A DNA stretch of 64,000 nt from Streptococcus oralis (lineage in GTDB: Bacteria; Bacillota; Bacilli; Lactobacillales; Streptococcaceae): NCBI RefSeq assembly GCF_001578935.1, contig NZ_KQ969522.1, forward strand, positions 97,003 through 161,002, given 5' to 3'. Below the pieces are notes generated by a model. The model saw nothing but the letters and a program-made list of their open reading frames with translations. It was not told the DNA's origin and searched no databases. Both the position numbers and the translations under genes were made by a program. Below are positions 9,187 to 16,226 of the stretch, in pieces. Positions within the stretch are counted from its first letter, which is position 1; each line of letters opens with the position of its first letter.

Positions 9187-9251
9187 AGTATACAGGAGAA
9201 TTCCCGCCAAGTAAATGATAATGTCTGACAGGCTATTAACAATTTACGACA
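9187..9251 (-). promoter_or_regulatory. Promoter and upstream boxes of the SDR-araC operon
   Basis: TTTACT (9210-9215) and TATACT (9187-9192) are 17 bases apart on the minus strand. A 24-base box (9209-9232) overlaps the -35 and differs at two bases from the box before the other SDR gene. A second box, TGTCGTAAATTGTTAA (9236-9251), lies directly upstream. Boxes abutting the -35 are typical of AraC-type activators. Confidence 0.65.
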
Positions 9252-9258
9252 GTTTGTT

Positions 9259-9894
9259 TTATTTCACCATATCCTTGTAGCGATAAATCGTTTTTGGATT
9301 GGCGCAAATCGCATTGGAAACCATGGCGCTTGCGACCGCTTGGGGGCGGATGCCCTTCCAGCTAGATAGAGGCCCTAGTAAAAAGGGTGAGATGATTTGG
9401 AAAATCTTAATCCAAATGGCTTCTCCCAGTTGGAGGTTTGCCCTCTTAGGCGCGATTAACATCGAAGGGCGGTAAAATCGCACCTGTCCAAGGTCCATCT
9501 TGCGCAGTTCTTCCTCCAACTGACCCTTGACCCTCAAGTAGGTGTAGGAGGTGTTTGGATTGGCACCATTGGCCGATACCAGATTGAAACTCTTGATCTT
9601 TCCTTGACAGAGACGGGCAAAAGCGACCGCATAGCCGTAATCGACCCTTTCAAAGTCAGCCCGCACCCCAGTCCCAATGGCAAAAAAGACATCTGCCTGC
9701 TTGAGGATAGCGGGATCCACTTGTGGGTCTTCCAGATTCGTAACGATTGTGATCATCTTTGGATGATGGGGCAAACGATTGATGGAAGAACGCCCAAGGA
9801 CGTAGACAGTCGAATAGGCTGGACTAGCCAGGAGTTCTTGTAAGATAGCGCCTCCGACTTCTCCCGTCGCTCCCAGTAAAATAGCAGTTGTCAT
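9259..9894 (-). CDS. NAD(P)H-binding oxidoreductase (atypical SDR, YbjT/HTATIP2-like)
   Basis: A 211-residue Rossmann-fold protein beginning MTTAILLGATGEVGG, the GxxGxxG nucleotide-binding motif of NmrA/YbjT-like atypical SDRs. Later motifs include NLVSANGANPNTSYTYLRVKG and RFYRPSMLI, usual in this family. The start at 9894 is preferred because it begins at the Rossmann strand with GGGGA upstream. A longer reading from 9975 would add 27 unlike residues. It has its own TATAAT and a box shared with the two neighbouring SDR genes, so it probably belongs to the same AraC regulon. The substrate is unknown. Confidence 0.82.
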   Translation of the reverse strand: MTTAILLGATGEVGGAILQELLASPAYSTVYVLGRSSINRLPHHPKMITIVTNLEDPQVDPAILKQADVFFAIGTGVRADFERVDYGYAVAFARLCQGKIKSFNLVSANGANPNTSYTYLRVKGQLEEELRKMDLGQVRFYRPSMLIAPKRANLQLGEAIWIKIFQIISPFLLGPLSSWKGIRPQAVASAMVSNAICANPKTIYRYKDMVK

Positions 9895-9976
9895 ATTTTT
9901 CCCCAATCTGATTTCTTTATAGAAAACATTATAAACCTTGACTAAAGAAAATCCCATAGCAAGGCATGCCATCAAC

Positions 9977-9992
9977 TTGACAGTTTACGACA
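9977..9992 (-). promoter_or_regulatory. Regulatory box before the NAD(P)H-binding oxidoreductase
   Basis: TGTCGTAAACTGTCAA on the minus strand matches the boxes at 9236-9251 and 10987-11002 at 14 or 15 of 16 positions. A TATAAT lies downstream of it, before the gene, with a poor -35, which suggests dependence on an activator. Confidence 0.55.
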
Positions 9993-10025
9993 ATATAGAC
10001 AAACAATTTCCAGACTTCTCCAAAT

Positions 10026-10056
10026 AAAAAAGACCAGAGCAGGGATGCTCTAGTCT
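10026..10056 (-). terminator. Terminator after the second SDR gene
   Basis: An 11-bp stem with one mismatch (AGACTAGAGCA / TGCTCTGGTCT on the minus strand) with a 4-base loop, followed by TTTTTTATT. Confidence 0.85.
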
Positions 10057-10077
10057 AGTAGAATGTTTTCGTCACTA

Positions 10078-10899
10078 TTAGCTAGCCCGTTTCATAAGGG
10101 CATCAAACCAACGGTCTGGTAGGATAGCGTGCAGGAAGACCAAGGGTTTTGCGCCCATGCCGACCAAGTAACGGGTCTTAGGACGGCGGCTGTTGACCGC
10201 TTTTGAAATGGCATTTGAGATGACCTTAGGATCTGACATCATGTTGCCAGAGTACTGGCTGCGCATGCCTTCCGCTGCCTTGGTTGCGGCTGCTTCATAG
10301 GCACCACCCTTGGCTGACTCGGCCAATTTGTCCGCTGCGATAAAGCCCCAGTCAGTCTTGATGCCGCCTGGCTCTACCAAGACCACCTCAATGCCAAAGT
10401 CTGACACTTCCATCCGCAGACCATCTGAGAAGGCTTCAAGGGCGTATTTGGTCGCATGGTACCAAGCGCCAAAGTAAGAGGTCAAACGACCGCCCATAGA
10501 GCCGATGTTGATGATGCGGCCTGACGCTTGTTTTCGCATGTAAGGGAGGACCATCTTGGTCAAGCTGGCCAGGCCAAAGATGTTGACCTCAAACTGCATC
10601 TTGGCTTCTTCGATAGTTACATCTTCGACAGCGCCGTATGACCCGTAGCCAGCGTTATTGACCAAGACATCGATGCGCCCTTCTTTAGCGATGATAGTTT
10701 CTAAAGCTTCCTTGATAGAAGTTTCATCCGTGATATCGAGACGGACAGGAGTCACGCCAAAGGCTTTGAGCGGCTCCATAGCATCCACACGACGGGCAGC
10801 TCCATAGACGCTGTGGCCTCCTTTGGCCAATTGTTCCGCTGTTTGGTAGCCGATTCCTGATGAAGCACCAGTGATTAAGATAACTTTTTTGTTTGACAT
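10078..10899 (-). CDS. Short-chain dehydrogenase/reductase (SDR), paralogue of 8333-9151
   Basis: A 273-residue classical SDR with TGASSGIG at the N terminus, VNNAGYG, and the catalytic motif WYHATKYALEAF. It closely parallels the SDR at 8333-9151 in length and in its C-terminal KTRYLVGMG region. It stands alone as a single gene with its own promoter and terminator. Shared regulatory boxes suggest it is made together with the other two oxidoreductases. Which aldehyde, ketone or sugar it reduces cannot be told from the sequence. Its G+C content is high for this window, as in the rest of the AraC/SDR block. Confidence 0.88.
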   Translation of the reverse strand: MSNKKVILITGASSGIGYQTAEQLAKGGHSVYGAARRVDAMEPLKAFGVTPVRLDITDETSIKEALETIIAKEGRIDVLVNNAGYGSYGAVEDVTIEEAKMQFEVNIFGLASLTKMVLPYMRKQASGRIINIGSMGGRLTSYFGAWYHATKYALEAFSDGLRMEVSDFGIEVVLVEPGGIKTDWGFIAADKLAESAKGGAYEAAATKAAEGMRSQYSGNMMSDPKVISNAISKAVNSRRPKTRYLVGMGAKPLVFLHAILPDRWFDALMKRAS

Positions 10900-10937
10900 G
10901 TTGATTTCCTCTTTTGTTTCATTTGATTGATGAGACT

Positions 10938-11002
10938 ATTATACGATACCAAGCCTGACAAGTAAACGATAATGCCTGACAGGTTCTTGACAATTTACGA
11001 CA
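10938..11002 (-). promoter_or_regulatory. Promoter and upstream boxes of the second SDR gene
   Basis: TTTACT (10961-10966) and TATAAT (10938-10943) are 17 bases apart on the minus strand. A 24-base box at 10960-10983 and TGTCGTAAATTGTCAA at 10987-11002 repeat the arrangement seen before the SDR-araC operon, with the same spacing to the -35. Confidence 0.68.
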
Positions 11003-11053
11003 TTAAGTAAAAATAAAGCACCTGCCTTCAATCATCCTAAAGAAAAAAGGCTG

Positions 11054-11091
11054 GGACGACGAACTAAATGTTTAAAAATTTAGTTCTGTCC
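11054..11091 (-). terminator. Long hairpin downstream of yjdF, probable terminator
   Basis: GGAC and GAACTAAAT pair with ATTTAGTTC and GTCC around an 8-base loop. On the minus strand the stem is followed by CAGCC and a T-run, so the fit to a classical terminator is imperfect. Confidence 0.45.
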
Positions 11092-11120
11092 TACCGCCTT
11101 CAAGCAGTGGAAAAACGGAT

Positions 11121-11534
11121 TCAATGTCCCTTGTGTTTTTCCAAGCGTTTTTGCTGTTTGCGTTCGAATTTTCTCTGCTTGACCCGTTCTTTCTGCTGCC
11201 TGCTCCGAGACTTAGCGGCTTGCTTTTGCTCTTCACATTGCAGCTTGAGCGCCTCCTGAGACTTCGTGGAAGGCCGGGCCGCCTGCTCCTTCTTAGCCTG
11301 CCGCTGCAGGCGTTTGGGATTAATCGACCTGACCTTAGACTTTGCCTTGATACTAGGACTGAAGCGCAGCTGATGGTAATGCTGATGCAGGAAATCCAGC
11401 ACTTCCTGATCGCTGGGCTCCGTACCAAAAGGAACACGGCAGACCGCATAAGCTTGCGCTTGCTCCCGCTCAAACAGGCCATACCAAAAGCCCTCGTCAA
11501 AATAAACTGTCAGCGTCATTGAAACCTTCTCCAT
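11121..11534 (-). CDS. yjdF: YjdF-family protein (DUF2992)
   Basis: A 137-residue protein of the YjdF family. The N-terminal half (residues 1-65, MTLTVYFDEGFWYGLFE) is the conserved part. The second half is a very basic, Lys/Arg/Gln-rich helix that probably binds nucleic acid or is a coiled coil. The family role is not firmly established. Its genes are typically preceded by the yjdF RNA, a riboswitch reported to bind azaaromatic compounds, and such a leader is present here. The ATG follows AAGGAGGTGCTGTC, an almost perfect Shine-Dalgarno sequence that can be masked by a complementary stretch in the leader. The start at 11534 is fixed by that site. Confidence 0.85.
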   Translation of the reverse strand: MEKVSMTLTVYFDEGFWYGLFEREQAQAYAVCRVPFGTEPSDQEVLDFLHQHYHQLRFSPSIKAKSKVRSINPKRLQRQAKKEQAARPSTKSQEALKLQCEEQKQAAKSRSRQQKERVKQRKFERKQQKRLEKHKGH

Positions 11535-11548
11535 GACAGCACCTCCTT

Positions 11549-11668
11549 AAAAAATCCCCAAGAACGGACAACCCAAGGAGGAAGGTTACTGATAGGATTC
11601 ACAGCCTCGCAAAAACGAGACGAACCTATGTCTGGACTACCAACCAGAACCGTGTTTTTATCTTAGTG
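11549..11668 (-). ncRNA. yjdF-type riboswitch leader
   Basis: The 120-base leader between the yjdF promoter and its ribosome binding site has several stems, including CTCGTTTTTGCGAG and a CTGG/CCAG pairing. Its end carries CCTTCCTCCTT (11575-11585), complementary to the Shine-Dalgarno AAGGAGG (11542-11548). Position and gene identity match the yjdF RNA motif. The anti-Shine-Dalgarno pairing points to control of translation. The consensus was matched from memory, not with a covariance model. Confidence 0.75.
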
Positions 11669-11673
11669 GTTAC

Positions 11674-11702
11674 AGTCTAGCAAGATTTTTCAAAAAAATC
11701 AA
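11674..11702 (-). promoter_or_regulatory. Promoter of the yjdF riboswitch transcript
   Basis: TTGATT (11697-11702), 17-base spacer, TAGACT (11674-11679) with TGC before it as an extended -10. It would start the transcript near 11667, at the beginning of the riboswitch. Confidence 0.55.
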
Positions 11703-12001
11703 GAACCGCAGGGAGACGACCGTCAAGATATAAAAGAGGGTGAGCCACCTGCAGTCTCTCTTCTTATCAAAAAGGCCATTTCCGCTATAATACTACAAAT
11801 ACTGAAAGGAGAGAGTTATAAAATACTTTTAGATTTTTCTCATCCCATTAGCCTTGACTAAGGTAGGAGTGACTCACGAAGCTTCACTGTCTTTCTGTTC
11901 TAATATTTATCCACCTAACGCAAAACACGGCTAAAAAGAGGAAAATAGCAAACCAAGCACACCATTGCAGGTTATTAGCCCCCTATTATTTGTGCTTCTC
12001 T
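11703..12001. other. Gene-free stretch with a possible decayed gene start
   Basis: No intact gene is seen. On the plus strand a TATAAT-like element near 11795 and AAAGGAGAG near 11810 are followed by ATAAAATAC and then a stop, which looks like the ruined start of a lost gene. The rest is unremarkable. Confidence 0.35.
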
Positions 12002-12364
12002 TTATTTAAAGAGCAAGATAGAAATCAAGGCCAAAATCGCTGGGCCACCTTGCTTGAGGATGATTTTCTTGTCCGCTGTGAGCGCCCCATAAGTCGCAGC
12101 TCCGATAACAAAGAGGACAAAAATGGTCACAATCTCAAGACTGCCAGAGATAAAAATGCCATAGAGGAGGAAAAGGGCAATCAAAAGATTGTAAATTCCT
12201 TGATTTTTAAAGAGGGAGGTGACGGATTTTCGGGACAATTCTTCCTTTTCCATGTTAAAGACGCGACTAGTCGCATCTGACTGAGTTGCGATGCTTTCTA
12301 GGTAAAAGATATAGATGTGTTCTAAAGCGACAAGACTTGCTAAGATAAGGGTGATAAGTGACAT
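12002..12364 (-). CDS. DUF1304-family small membrane protein
   Basis: A 120-residue integral membrane protein with about four hydrophobic segments: residues 1-25, 55-72, 75-95 and 103-120. The opening LITLILASLVALEHIYIFYLE is typical of DUF1304 proteins. Function is unknown. It begins 21 bases after the stop of the MarR-type regulator and so probably shares its promoter and its repression. A role in tolerance to whatever the MarR protein senses is an inference from that pairing only. Confidence 0.8.
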   Translation of the reverse strand: MSLITLILASLVALEHIYIFYLESIATQSDATSRVFNMEKEELSRKSVTSLFKNQGIYNLLIALFLLYGIFISGSLEIVTIFVLFVIGAATYGALTADKKIILKQGGPAILALISILLFK

Positions 12365-12385
12365 GTGTATTCCTACTTTCTAATG

Positions 12386-12811
12386 TTAAAGATCGACCTG
12401 CTCAAGGCCGGCGACGAGTTTGGCTAATAATCGGGAAAGCTCTTGACTTTCAGCTTCACTAAGGATGTTTTCCATCTGTTTTTTGACGACTAGATGTTGG
12501 GCTGGAGGTTTTTCCACTAATTGTTCTCTGGCAAACGGAGTCAATGCAACCAACTGCTCCCGCTGATTGAGCGGATTGCGCTGTCTGGTAACATAGCCCT
12601 CCTCCTCCAGGATCTTAAAATGCCGGGCTAGCGCAGCTTGATCAATCTCCAGAACTTCCTTAAGAGCAATCTGCGTTGAACTCTCATGCTCCAATAGATA
12701 CTGCAACATCTGGTACCGAGTCAGACTAATCTCCAGTCGTTTTTCAAACAAACGTGTACTAGCCTGATCCGCCAGATGAAGCTGGTAGAGCAGTTCATTA
12801 ATCTGGGGCAT
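12386..12811 (-). CDS. MarR-family transcriptional regulator
   Basis: A 141-residue winged-helix regulator. The recognition region is in QIALKEVLEIDQAALARHFKILEEEGYVTRQRNPLNQRE, with the R-x-x-(N/D)-x-x-(D/Q)-x-R wing typical of MarR. The start at 12811 is chosen because it follows AGGAGG and gives the usual family length. A longer reading from 12931 would run through the operator and adds an unlike 40 residues. A perfect 39-bp palindrome lies 11 bases upstream, which points to self-repression. It forms an operon with the DUF1304 gene. Confidence 0.87.
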   Translation of the reverse strand: MPQINELLYQLHLADQASTRLFEKRLEISLTRYQMLQYLLEHESSTQIALKEVLEIDQAALARHFKILEEEGYVTRQRNPLNQREQLVALTPFAREQLVEKPPAQHLVVKKQMENILSEAESQELSRLLAKLVAGLEQVDL

Positions 12812-12822
12812 ATGCTCCTCCT

Positions 12823-12861
12823 TTATAATTGACTTATCAATCATTGATAAGTCAATTATAA
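12823..12861. promoter_or_regulatory. Perfect 39-bp palindromic operator of the MarR gene
   Basis: Two perfect 19-base arms (right arm ATTGATAAGTCAATTATAA) flank a single central base. It lies between the MarR gene and the transporter operon terminator. MarR dimers bind such AT-rich inverted repeats over their own promoters. It holds TTGACT on both strands. Confidence 0.75.
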
Positions 12862-12872
12862 TCCACTTAAAA

Positions 12873-12900
12873 GAAAAAAGCAAGAATTTTGCTTGCTTTT
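12873..12900 (-). terminator. Terminator of the ABC-transporter operon
   Basis: AAAAGCAAG pairs with CTTGCTTTT around a 7- to 8-base loop, followed on the minus strand by TTCTTTT. It sits just after the ATP-binding gene. Confidence 0.8.
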
Positions 12901-12911
12901 CCCAAAAAATT

Positions 12912-13715
12912 CTAACCAAGCACCAATTCATCGCTCACCAGACTTTGACCACTATTTTTGTGAAAGAGATGCAGAAGTTCCTCCACGGTCAAATTCTTCT
13001 TTTCTTTCCCCCGAACATCCACTACAACCTTTCCTTGATAGAGCATGATAAGGCGATTGCCATACTCAATAGCATGACTCATATCATGAGTAATCATCAA
13101 GGTCGTTAGTTGATGATTCTCTACGATTTTTTGGGTCAAATTCATAACCATCTGGCTAGTCTTTGGATCCAGAGCTGCCGTGTGTTCATCTAGGAGCAAT
13201 AGTTTCGGTTTGACCAAGGCTGCCATGACTAGGGTCAGAGCCTGCCGCTGCCCTCCAGATAGATACTGAGTAGATACTTTCAAACGATTTTCCAGTCCAA
13301 TATTCAGCTCCTTGAGCGCTTTTCGAAACAGCTCACGATCTTTTTCTCGAACTCCCCATCCTAAGCCACGACCTTTTCCACGTCTTAGGGCAATAGCCAT
13401 ATTTTCCTCAATGGTCAAACGAGAAGCTGTTCCCATCTTTGGATCTTGAAAGACACGCGCAATGTCCTTCGCTCGTTTTCGGATACTGGTTTGTTTGATT
13501 GATTTTTCTTCTAAGAGCAAATCCCCTTCATCGACTGCCAGATTTCCTGCCAGGATATTCATGAGTGTTGATTTTCCAGCACCATTTCCACCGATAACGG
13601 AGATAAAATCTCCTTCTTCTACCTGTAAATCCAGACCTTTAAGGACATGATTTTCATTCACTGTGCCAACTTCAAACGTTTTGTGAATTCCCTCAATTGA
13701 TAACAATGTTGCCAT
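12912..13715 (-). CDS. TrpXYZ-type ABC transporter, ATP-binding protein
   Basis: A 267-residue ABC ATPase. Walker A is GGNGAGKST near residue 45, the signature is LSGGQRQA and Walker B is LLLLDEHTAALD. It lacks extra domains. It is the last gene of a three-gene operon with a permease (10 bases upstream) and an extracytoplasmic binding protein. The trio matches the TrpX/TrpY/TrpZ family of aromatic amino acid importers. The leader of the operon encodes a Phe/Tyr-rich peptide, which supports an aromatic substrate but suggests phenylalanine or tyrosine rather than tryptophan. Confidence 0.88.
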   Translation of the reverse strand: MATLLSIEGIHKTFEVGTVNENHVLKGLDLQVEEGDFISVIGGNGAGKSTLMNILAGNLAVDEGDLLLEEKSIKQTSIRKRAKDIARVFQDPKMGTASRLTIEENMAIALRRGKGRGLGWGVREKDRELFRKALKELNIGLENRLKVSTQYLSGGQRQALTLVMAALVKPKLLLLDEHTAALDPKTSQMVMNLTQKIVENHQLTTLMITHDMSHAIEYGNRLIMLYQGKVVVDVRGKEKKNLTVEELLHLFHKNSGQSLVSDELVLG

Positions 13716-13724
13716 AACTTTCTC

Positions 13725-14618
13725 CTATTTATTTCCCAACTTAAGGCCACGAACCTTTAGACGTTTTTGTACCTCTGGTGCAAATAAAACCAGCGCTAAT
13801 AAAATAGCATTGAAAAGACGCACTAGATTTTGATCCAGATTTGGAATCTCGTAGATATTTAGGATAATCAAGCGGTAAACAACGGCACCGACCCCAATAG
13901 ACAGCAAGCGCCAACCAATGGTCAATTCATGAATCAAGACTTCTGCGATAATCACTGCACTCAAGCCAACTACGATTGTCCCCGTTCCAGAGGTCACATC
14001 TGAAAAGCCATCATTCTGCGCAAATAAGGCTCCACAAAGGGCGATCAATCCATTAGAAATCATGTAGCCTACGATCTTCATATTGTCCACATTAACCCCA
14101 TTAGCCTCACTCATAGGGATATTATCACCCGTTGAGCGAAGAACAAGACCAATTTGAGTTTTCATCAGTAGGGTCAAGAGCAAGCAAACAATCAACAAGC
14201 AGAATAAACTCAAGAAAAAGACTGCTTGTTCGTTGGATAAACCCAATCCCATTAATTGTTTAAAGACAGTTGAGGCGTCCCCAATCGACAAATTGGGAAC
14301 ACTGCCCATAATCTTAATATTGATGGAGTAAAGTCCTGTCAAGGTCACAATCCCCGTTAGAAGTGCTGGGATTTTCATCTTAGTATGGAGCAAACCTGAT
14401 ACCATCCCTGCAATCATCCCCGCTAAAATAGCCAAAATAGTAGCTAACCAGGGATTTGTTCCAGCCTGTATCTGCGATGCTACTACGGCTGCCCCCAAAG
14501 GAAAAGCTCCCTCCGCTGTCATATCAGCAATGTCTAAAATCCGAAAGGTCAAATAGACCCCAATCCCCATGATGGACCATAAAAGTCCTTCCGATAAACT
14601 CGATAATACAAAATCCAT
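13725..14618 (-). CDS. TrpXYZ-type ABC transporter, permease
   Basis: A 297-residue integral membrane permease with about eight hydrophobic segments, of the branched-chain/TrpY type (MDFVLSSLSEGLLWSIMGIGVYLTFRILD at its start, then ADMTAEGAFPLGAAVVAS). It forms the membrane channel between the binding protein encoded 10 bases upstream and the ATPase encoded 9 bases downstream. No defects are seen. Confidence 0.88.
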   Translation of the reverse strand: MDFVLSSLSEGLLWSIMGIGVYLTFRILDIADMTAEGAFPLGAAVVASQIQAGTNPWLATILAILAGMIAGMVSGLLHTKMKIPALLTGIVTLTGLYSINIKIMGSVPNLSIGDASTVFKQLMGLGLSNEQAVFFLSLFCLLIVCLLLTLLMKTQIGLVLRSTGDNIPMSEANGVNVDNMKIVGYMISNGLIALCGALFAQNDGFSDVTSGTGTIVVGLSAVIIAEVLIHELTIGWRLLSIGVGAVVYRLIILNIYEIPNLDQNLVRLFNAILLALVLFAPEVQKRLKVRGLKLGNK

Positions 14619-14628
14619 ATCAAACCTC

Positions 14629-15606
14629 CTACTCTTGGCTGTCTAAGACACTAATATCAATTCCAAGTGCTTCTGCCATTTCTTTATTGGTGTGCAGTTC
14701 TAGCTTTTCTGGCAGTTCTGCTGGCATATTTTCTGTTTTTTCACCTTTCAATACTCGAATAACCATACGAGCCGTCTGTCGTCCCAATCCTTCATAGTCT
14801 GTGCCATAGTTATAAAGTCCACCAATAGCCACCATTTCCGTCGAACCACCAAAAACAGGCACTTTGTACTTGATTGATATTTGTTTGATGGTTTCCATTG
14901 TAGAAGAGATGATATTGTCTGTTGGAACAAAGACCATATCTACTTCTGACATCAGGCTATCTGCCGCCGCCTTGACATTATTACTATCAAGGATTGTCTT
15001 CTCCACCACTGCAAATCCCTTTTCCTCTAGTAGGCGTTTAGCTTCGTCCTTTTGCACCACTGAATTCGGCTCACTTTGCGTATAGAGAATTCCGATAGTC
15101 TTCGCACGTGGCAGCACTTTTTTAATCAAGTCAATCTGAGTCGCAATAGCATCTGACGACTGGTCGCTCGTTCCTGTCACATTTCCACCTGGCTGTTCCA
15201 TAGACGCTACCAATTTTGCCCCCACAGGATCCGTCACAGCTGAAAAAATCACAGGAGTTGTCTTGGTCGTAGTCGCTAAACTCTGAGCTGACGGAGTTGC
15301 AATGGCAAAGACAACATCGCTTGATGCTGCCAACTGCTGGGAAATCGTCTTGAGATTACGTTGTTCCCCTTGTGCATTTTGAAGAGTAATCTGGATATTT
15401 TCTCCATCAATATAACCTTGATTGGCTAGTTCTTCTTCAAACCCCTTTCGTGTCGCATCAAGCGATTGATGGGTGATAAACTGGGAAATTCCGATACGAA
15501 AAACATCCTTTTTCTTATCAGACTTTATATGATGAAGCGTGACCAAGGTGGTCAGTAGAATACCCACCACCAAGACAGGGGCTAGTAATTTGCGAATACC
15601 TTTCAT
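14629..15606 (-). CDS. TrpX-type ABC transporter substrate-binding protein
   Basis: A 325-residue periplasmic-binding-like protein. A hydrophobic N-terminal segment (residues 8-24) is followed by a two-lobed domain of the ABC_sub_bind family, with FRIGISQFITHQSLDATRKG opening lobe one. It captures an amino acid outside the membrane. Unlike most Gram-positive binding proteins it has no lipobox cysteine after the signal, so it is probably held by its uncleaved N-terminal helix. Family members are known to bind aromatic amino acids. It is the first gene after the attenuator leader. The identity of the ligand cannot be fixed from the sequence. Confidence 0.87.
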   Translation of the reverse strand: MKGIRKLLAPVLVVGILLTTLVTLHHIKSDKKKDVFRIGISQFITHQSLDATRKGFEEELANQGYIDGENIQITLQNAQGEQRNLKTISQQLAASSDVVFAIATPSAQSLATTTKTTPVIFSAVTDPVGAKLVASMEQPGGNVTGTSDQSSDAIATQIDLIKKVLPRAKTIGILYTQSEPNSVVQKDEAKRLLEEKGFAVVEKTILDSNNVKAAADSLMSEVDMVFVPTDNIISSTMETIKQISIKYKVPVFGGSTEMVAIGGLYNYGTDYEGLGRQTARMVIRVLKGEKTENMPAELPEKLELHTNKEMAEALGIDISVLDSQE

Positions 15607-15629
15607 AAAAACACCTCTTTTAAAACGAA

Positions 15630-15662
15630 AATAAAAAACCGCCTAGATAAAAATCTAAACGG
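15630..15662 (-). terminator. Attenuator terminator before the ABC-transporter operon
   Basis: CCGTTTAGAT (15653-15662) pairs with ATCTAGGCGG (15639-15648) over 10 bp including two G-U pairs with a 4-base loop, followed by TTTTTTATTTT. It stands 33 bases before the first structural gene, so it must be bypassed for expression. Confidence 0.85.
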
Positions 15663-15805
15663 ATGCTTGAAAGATTTCAACAAGTAACAGTAAACCAGTC
15701 CATTTAGATCTATCATCTATATGGACCACAATCAAAAATCTTAGCCACATAGATACAAACAAATTGCTTGAGCTGTTTGTATCCATGATGACATGTCTAC
15801 AAACA
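15639..15805 (-). promoter_or_regulatory. Attenuator with six alternative pairing segments
   Basis: Segments in order of transcription: 1 (15798-15805), 2 (15774-15783), 3 (15745-15761), A (15715-15726), B (15698-15709), C (15653-15662), D (15639-15648). Possible helices are 1:2 (8 bp), 2:3 (10 bp, perfect), 3:A (10 bp with one G-U), A:B (12 bp, one mismatch), B:C (10 bp, one G-U) and C:D (the terminator). Neighbouring helices exclude one another. A ribosome finishing the leader peptide covers segment 1, which favours 2:3, A:B and then termination. A ribosome stalled earlier leaves 1:2, 3:A and B:C, which allows read-through. Confidence 0.75.
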
Positions 15806-15865
15806 CTATCTAAAGTAGCTAAAGTAAAAGTTTTGATTGTTGTTCATTACTTGCATCATTTTCAT
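15806..15865 (-). CDS. Aromatic-rich leader peptide (19 residues) of the ABC-transporter operon
   Basis: The reading frame encodes MKMMQVMNNNQNFYFSYFR and stops with TAG. Five of the eight residues at positions 12-19 are Phe or Tyr. It begins about 23 bases after the predicted transcription start, and the stop codon directly abuts pairing segment 1 of the attenuator. These are the hallmarks of a ribosome-mediated attenuation peptide that senses charged tRNA-Phe and tRNA-Tyr. The ribosome binding site is weak (AGAAAGCG). The peptide itself needs no function. Its codon content is the evidence that the operon responds to Phe/Tyr supply. Confidence 0.72.
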   Translation of the reverse strand: MKMMQVMNNNQNFYFSYFR

Positions 15866-15894
15866 AATTTTTCGCTTTCTTTTTTATGGTACTT

Positions 15895-15923
15895 ATCTTA
15901 TCACCTTTCAGAAGTGATGTCAA
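15895..15923 (-). promoter_or_regulatory. Promoter of the ABC-transporter operon
   Basis: TTGACA (15918-15923), 17-base spacer and TAAGAT (15895-15900) on the minus strand. The spacer contains an imperfect TCACTT/AGGTGA inverted repeat. Transcription would begin near 15888. Confidence 0.8.
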
Positions 15924-16202
15924 GAACATTTTGGAATTTTTCTTATTTTTCTGAAAATTACATTGTTAATATGATTTCCGCCAGAACTTATCAATATAAG
16001 TTCTGATAACAGTTTTTCCAATATGCTCACTATCTAGATAGCAACAAAATGACACGATACCACTAAGTTATCCTATCTCCCAATTTCTAACTCTCCCCTG
16101 AAACAGAAAGAGACTGAGACAAAATTCCCAACCTCATTTTTTAGTAACAGTTACGATATCCGTCAAGATGCGTTTGCATAGGCGGTCTTTTAGATTTAAA
16201 AA
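15924..16202. other. Gene-free stretch between mraY and the ABC-transporter promoter
   Basis: No gene is seen. It contains one perfect 9-bp inverted repeat, AGAACTTAT (15983-15991) and ATAAGTTCT (15996-16004), of unknown role. It lies upstream of the transporter promoter. Confidence 0.5.
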
Positions 16203-16226
16203 GTTTCTATATATTCTTATAGAAAA
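16203..16226 (-). terminator. Weak AT-rich terminator overlapping the mraY stop
   Basis: TTTCTATA pairs with TATAGAAA around a short loop and is followed by CTTTTT on the minus strand. The stem has almost no G-C pairs, so strength is doubtful. Confidence 0.45.

Noticed and set aside
11124..11522. 132-codon plus-strand frame opposite yjdF
   Set aside because: It is the antisense shadow of the basic C-terminal helix of YjdF and has no start signals.
12812..12931. Longer MarR reading with 40 extra N-terminal residues
   Set aside because: It would pass through the palindromic operator and lacks a ribosome binding site. The start at 12811 has AGGAGG.
15606..15900. T-box riboswitch before the TrpXYZ-type operon
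   Set aside because: The conserved T-box antiterminator sequence (AGGGTGGNACCGCG) is absent. The leader is better explained by a coding leader peptide and alternative hairpins.
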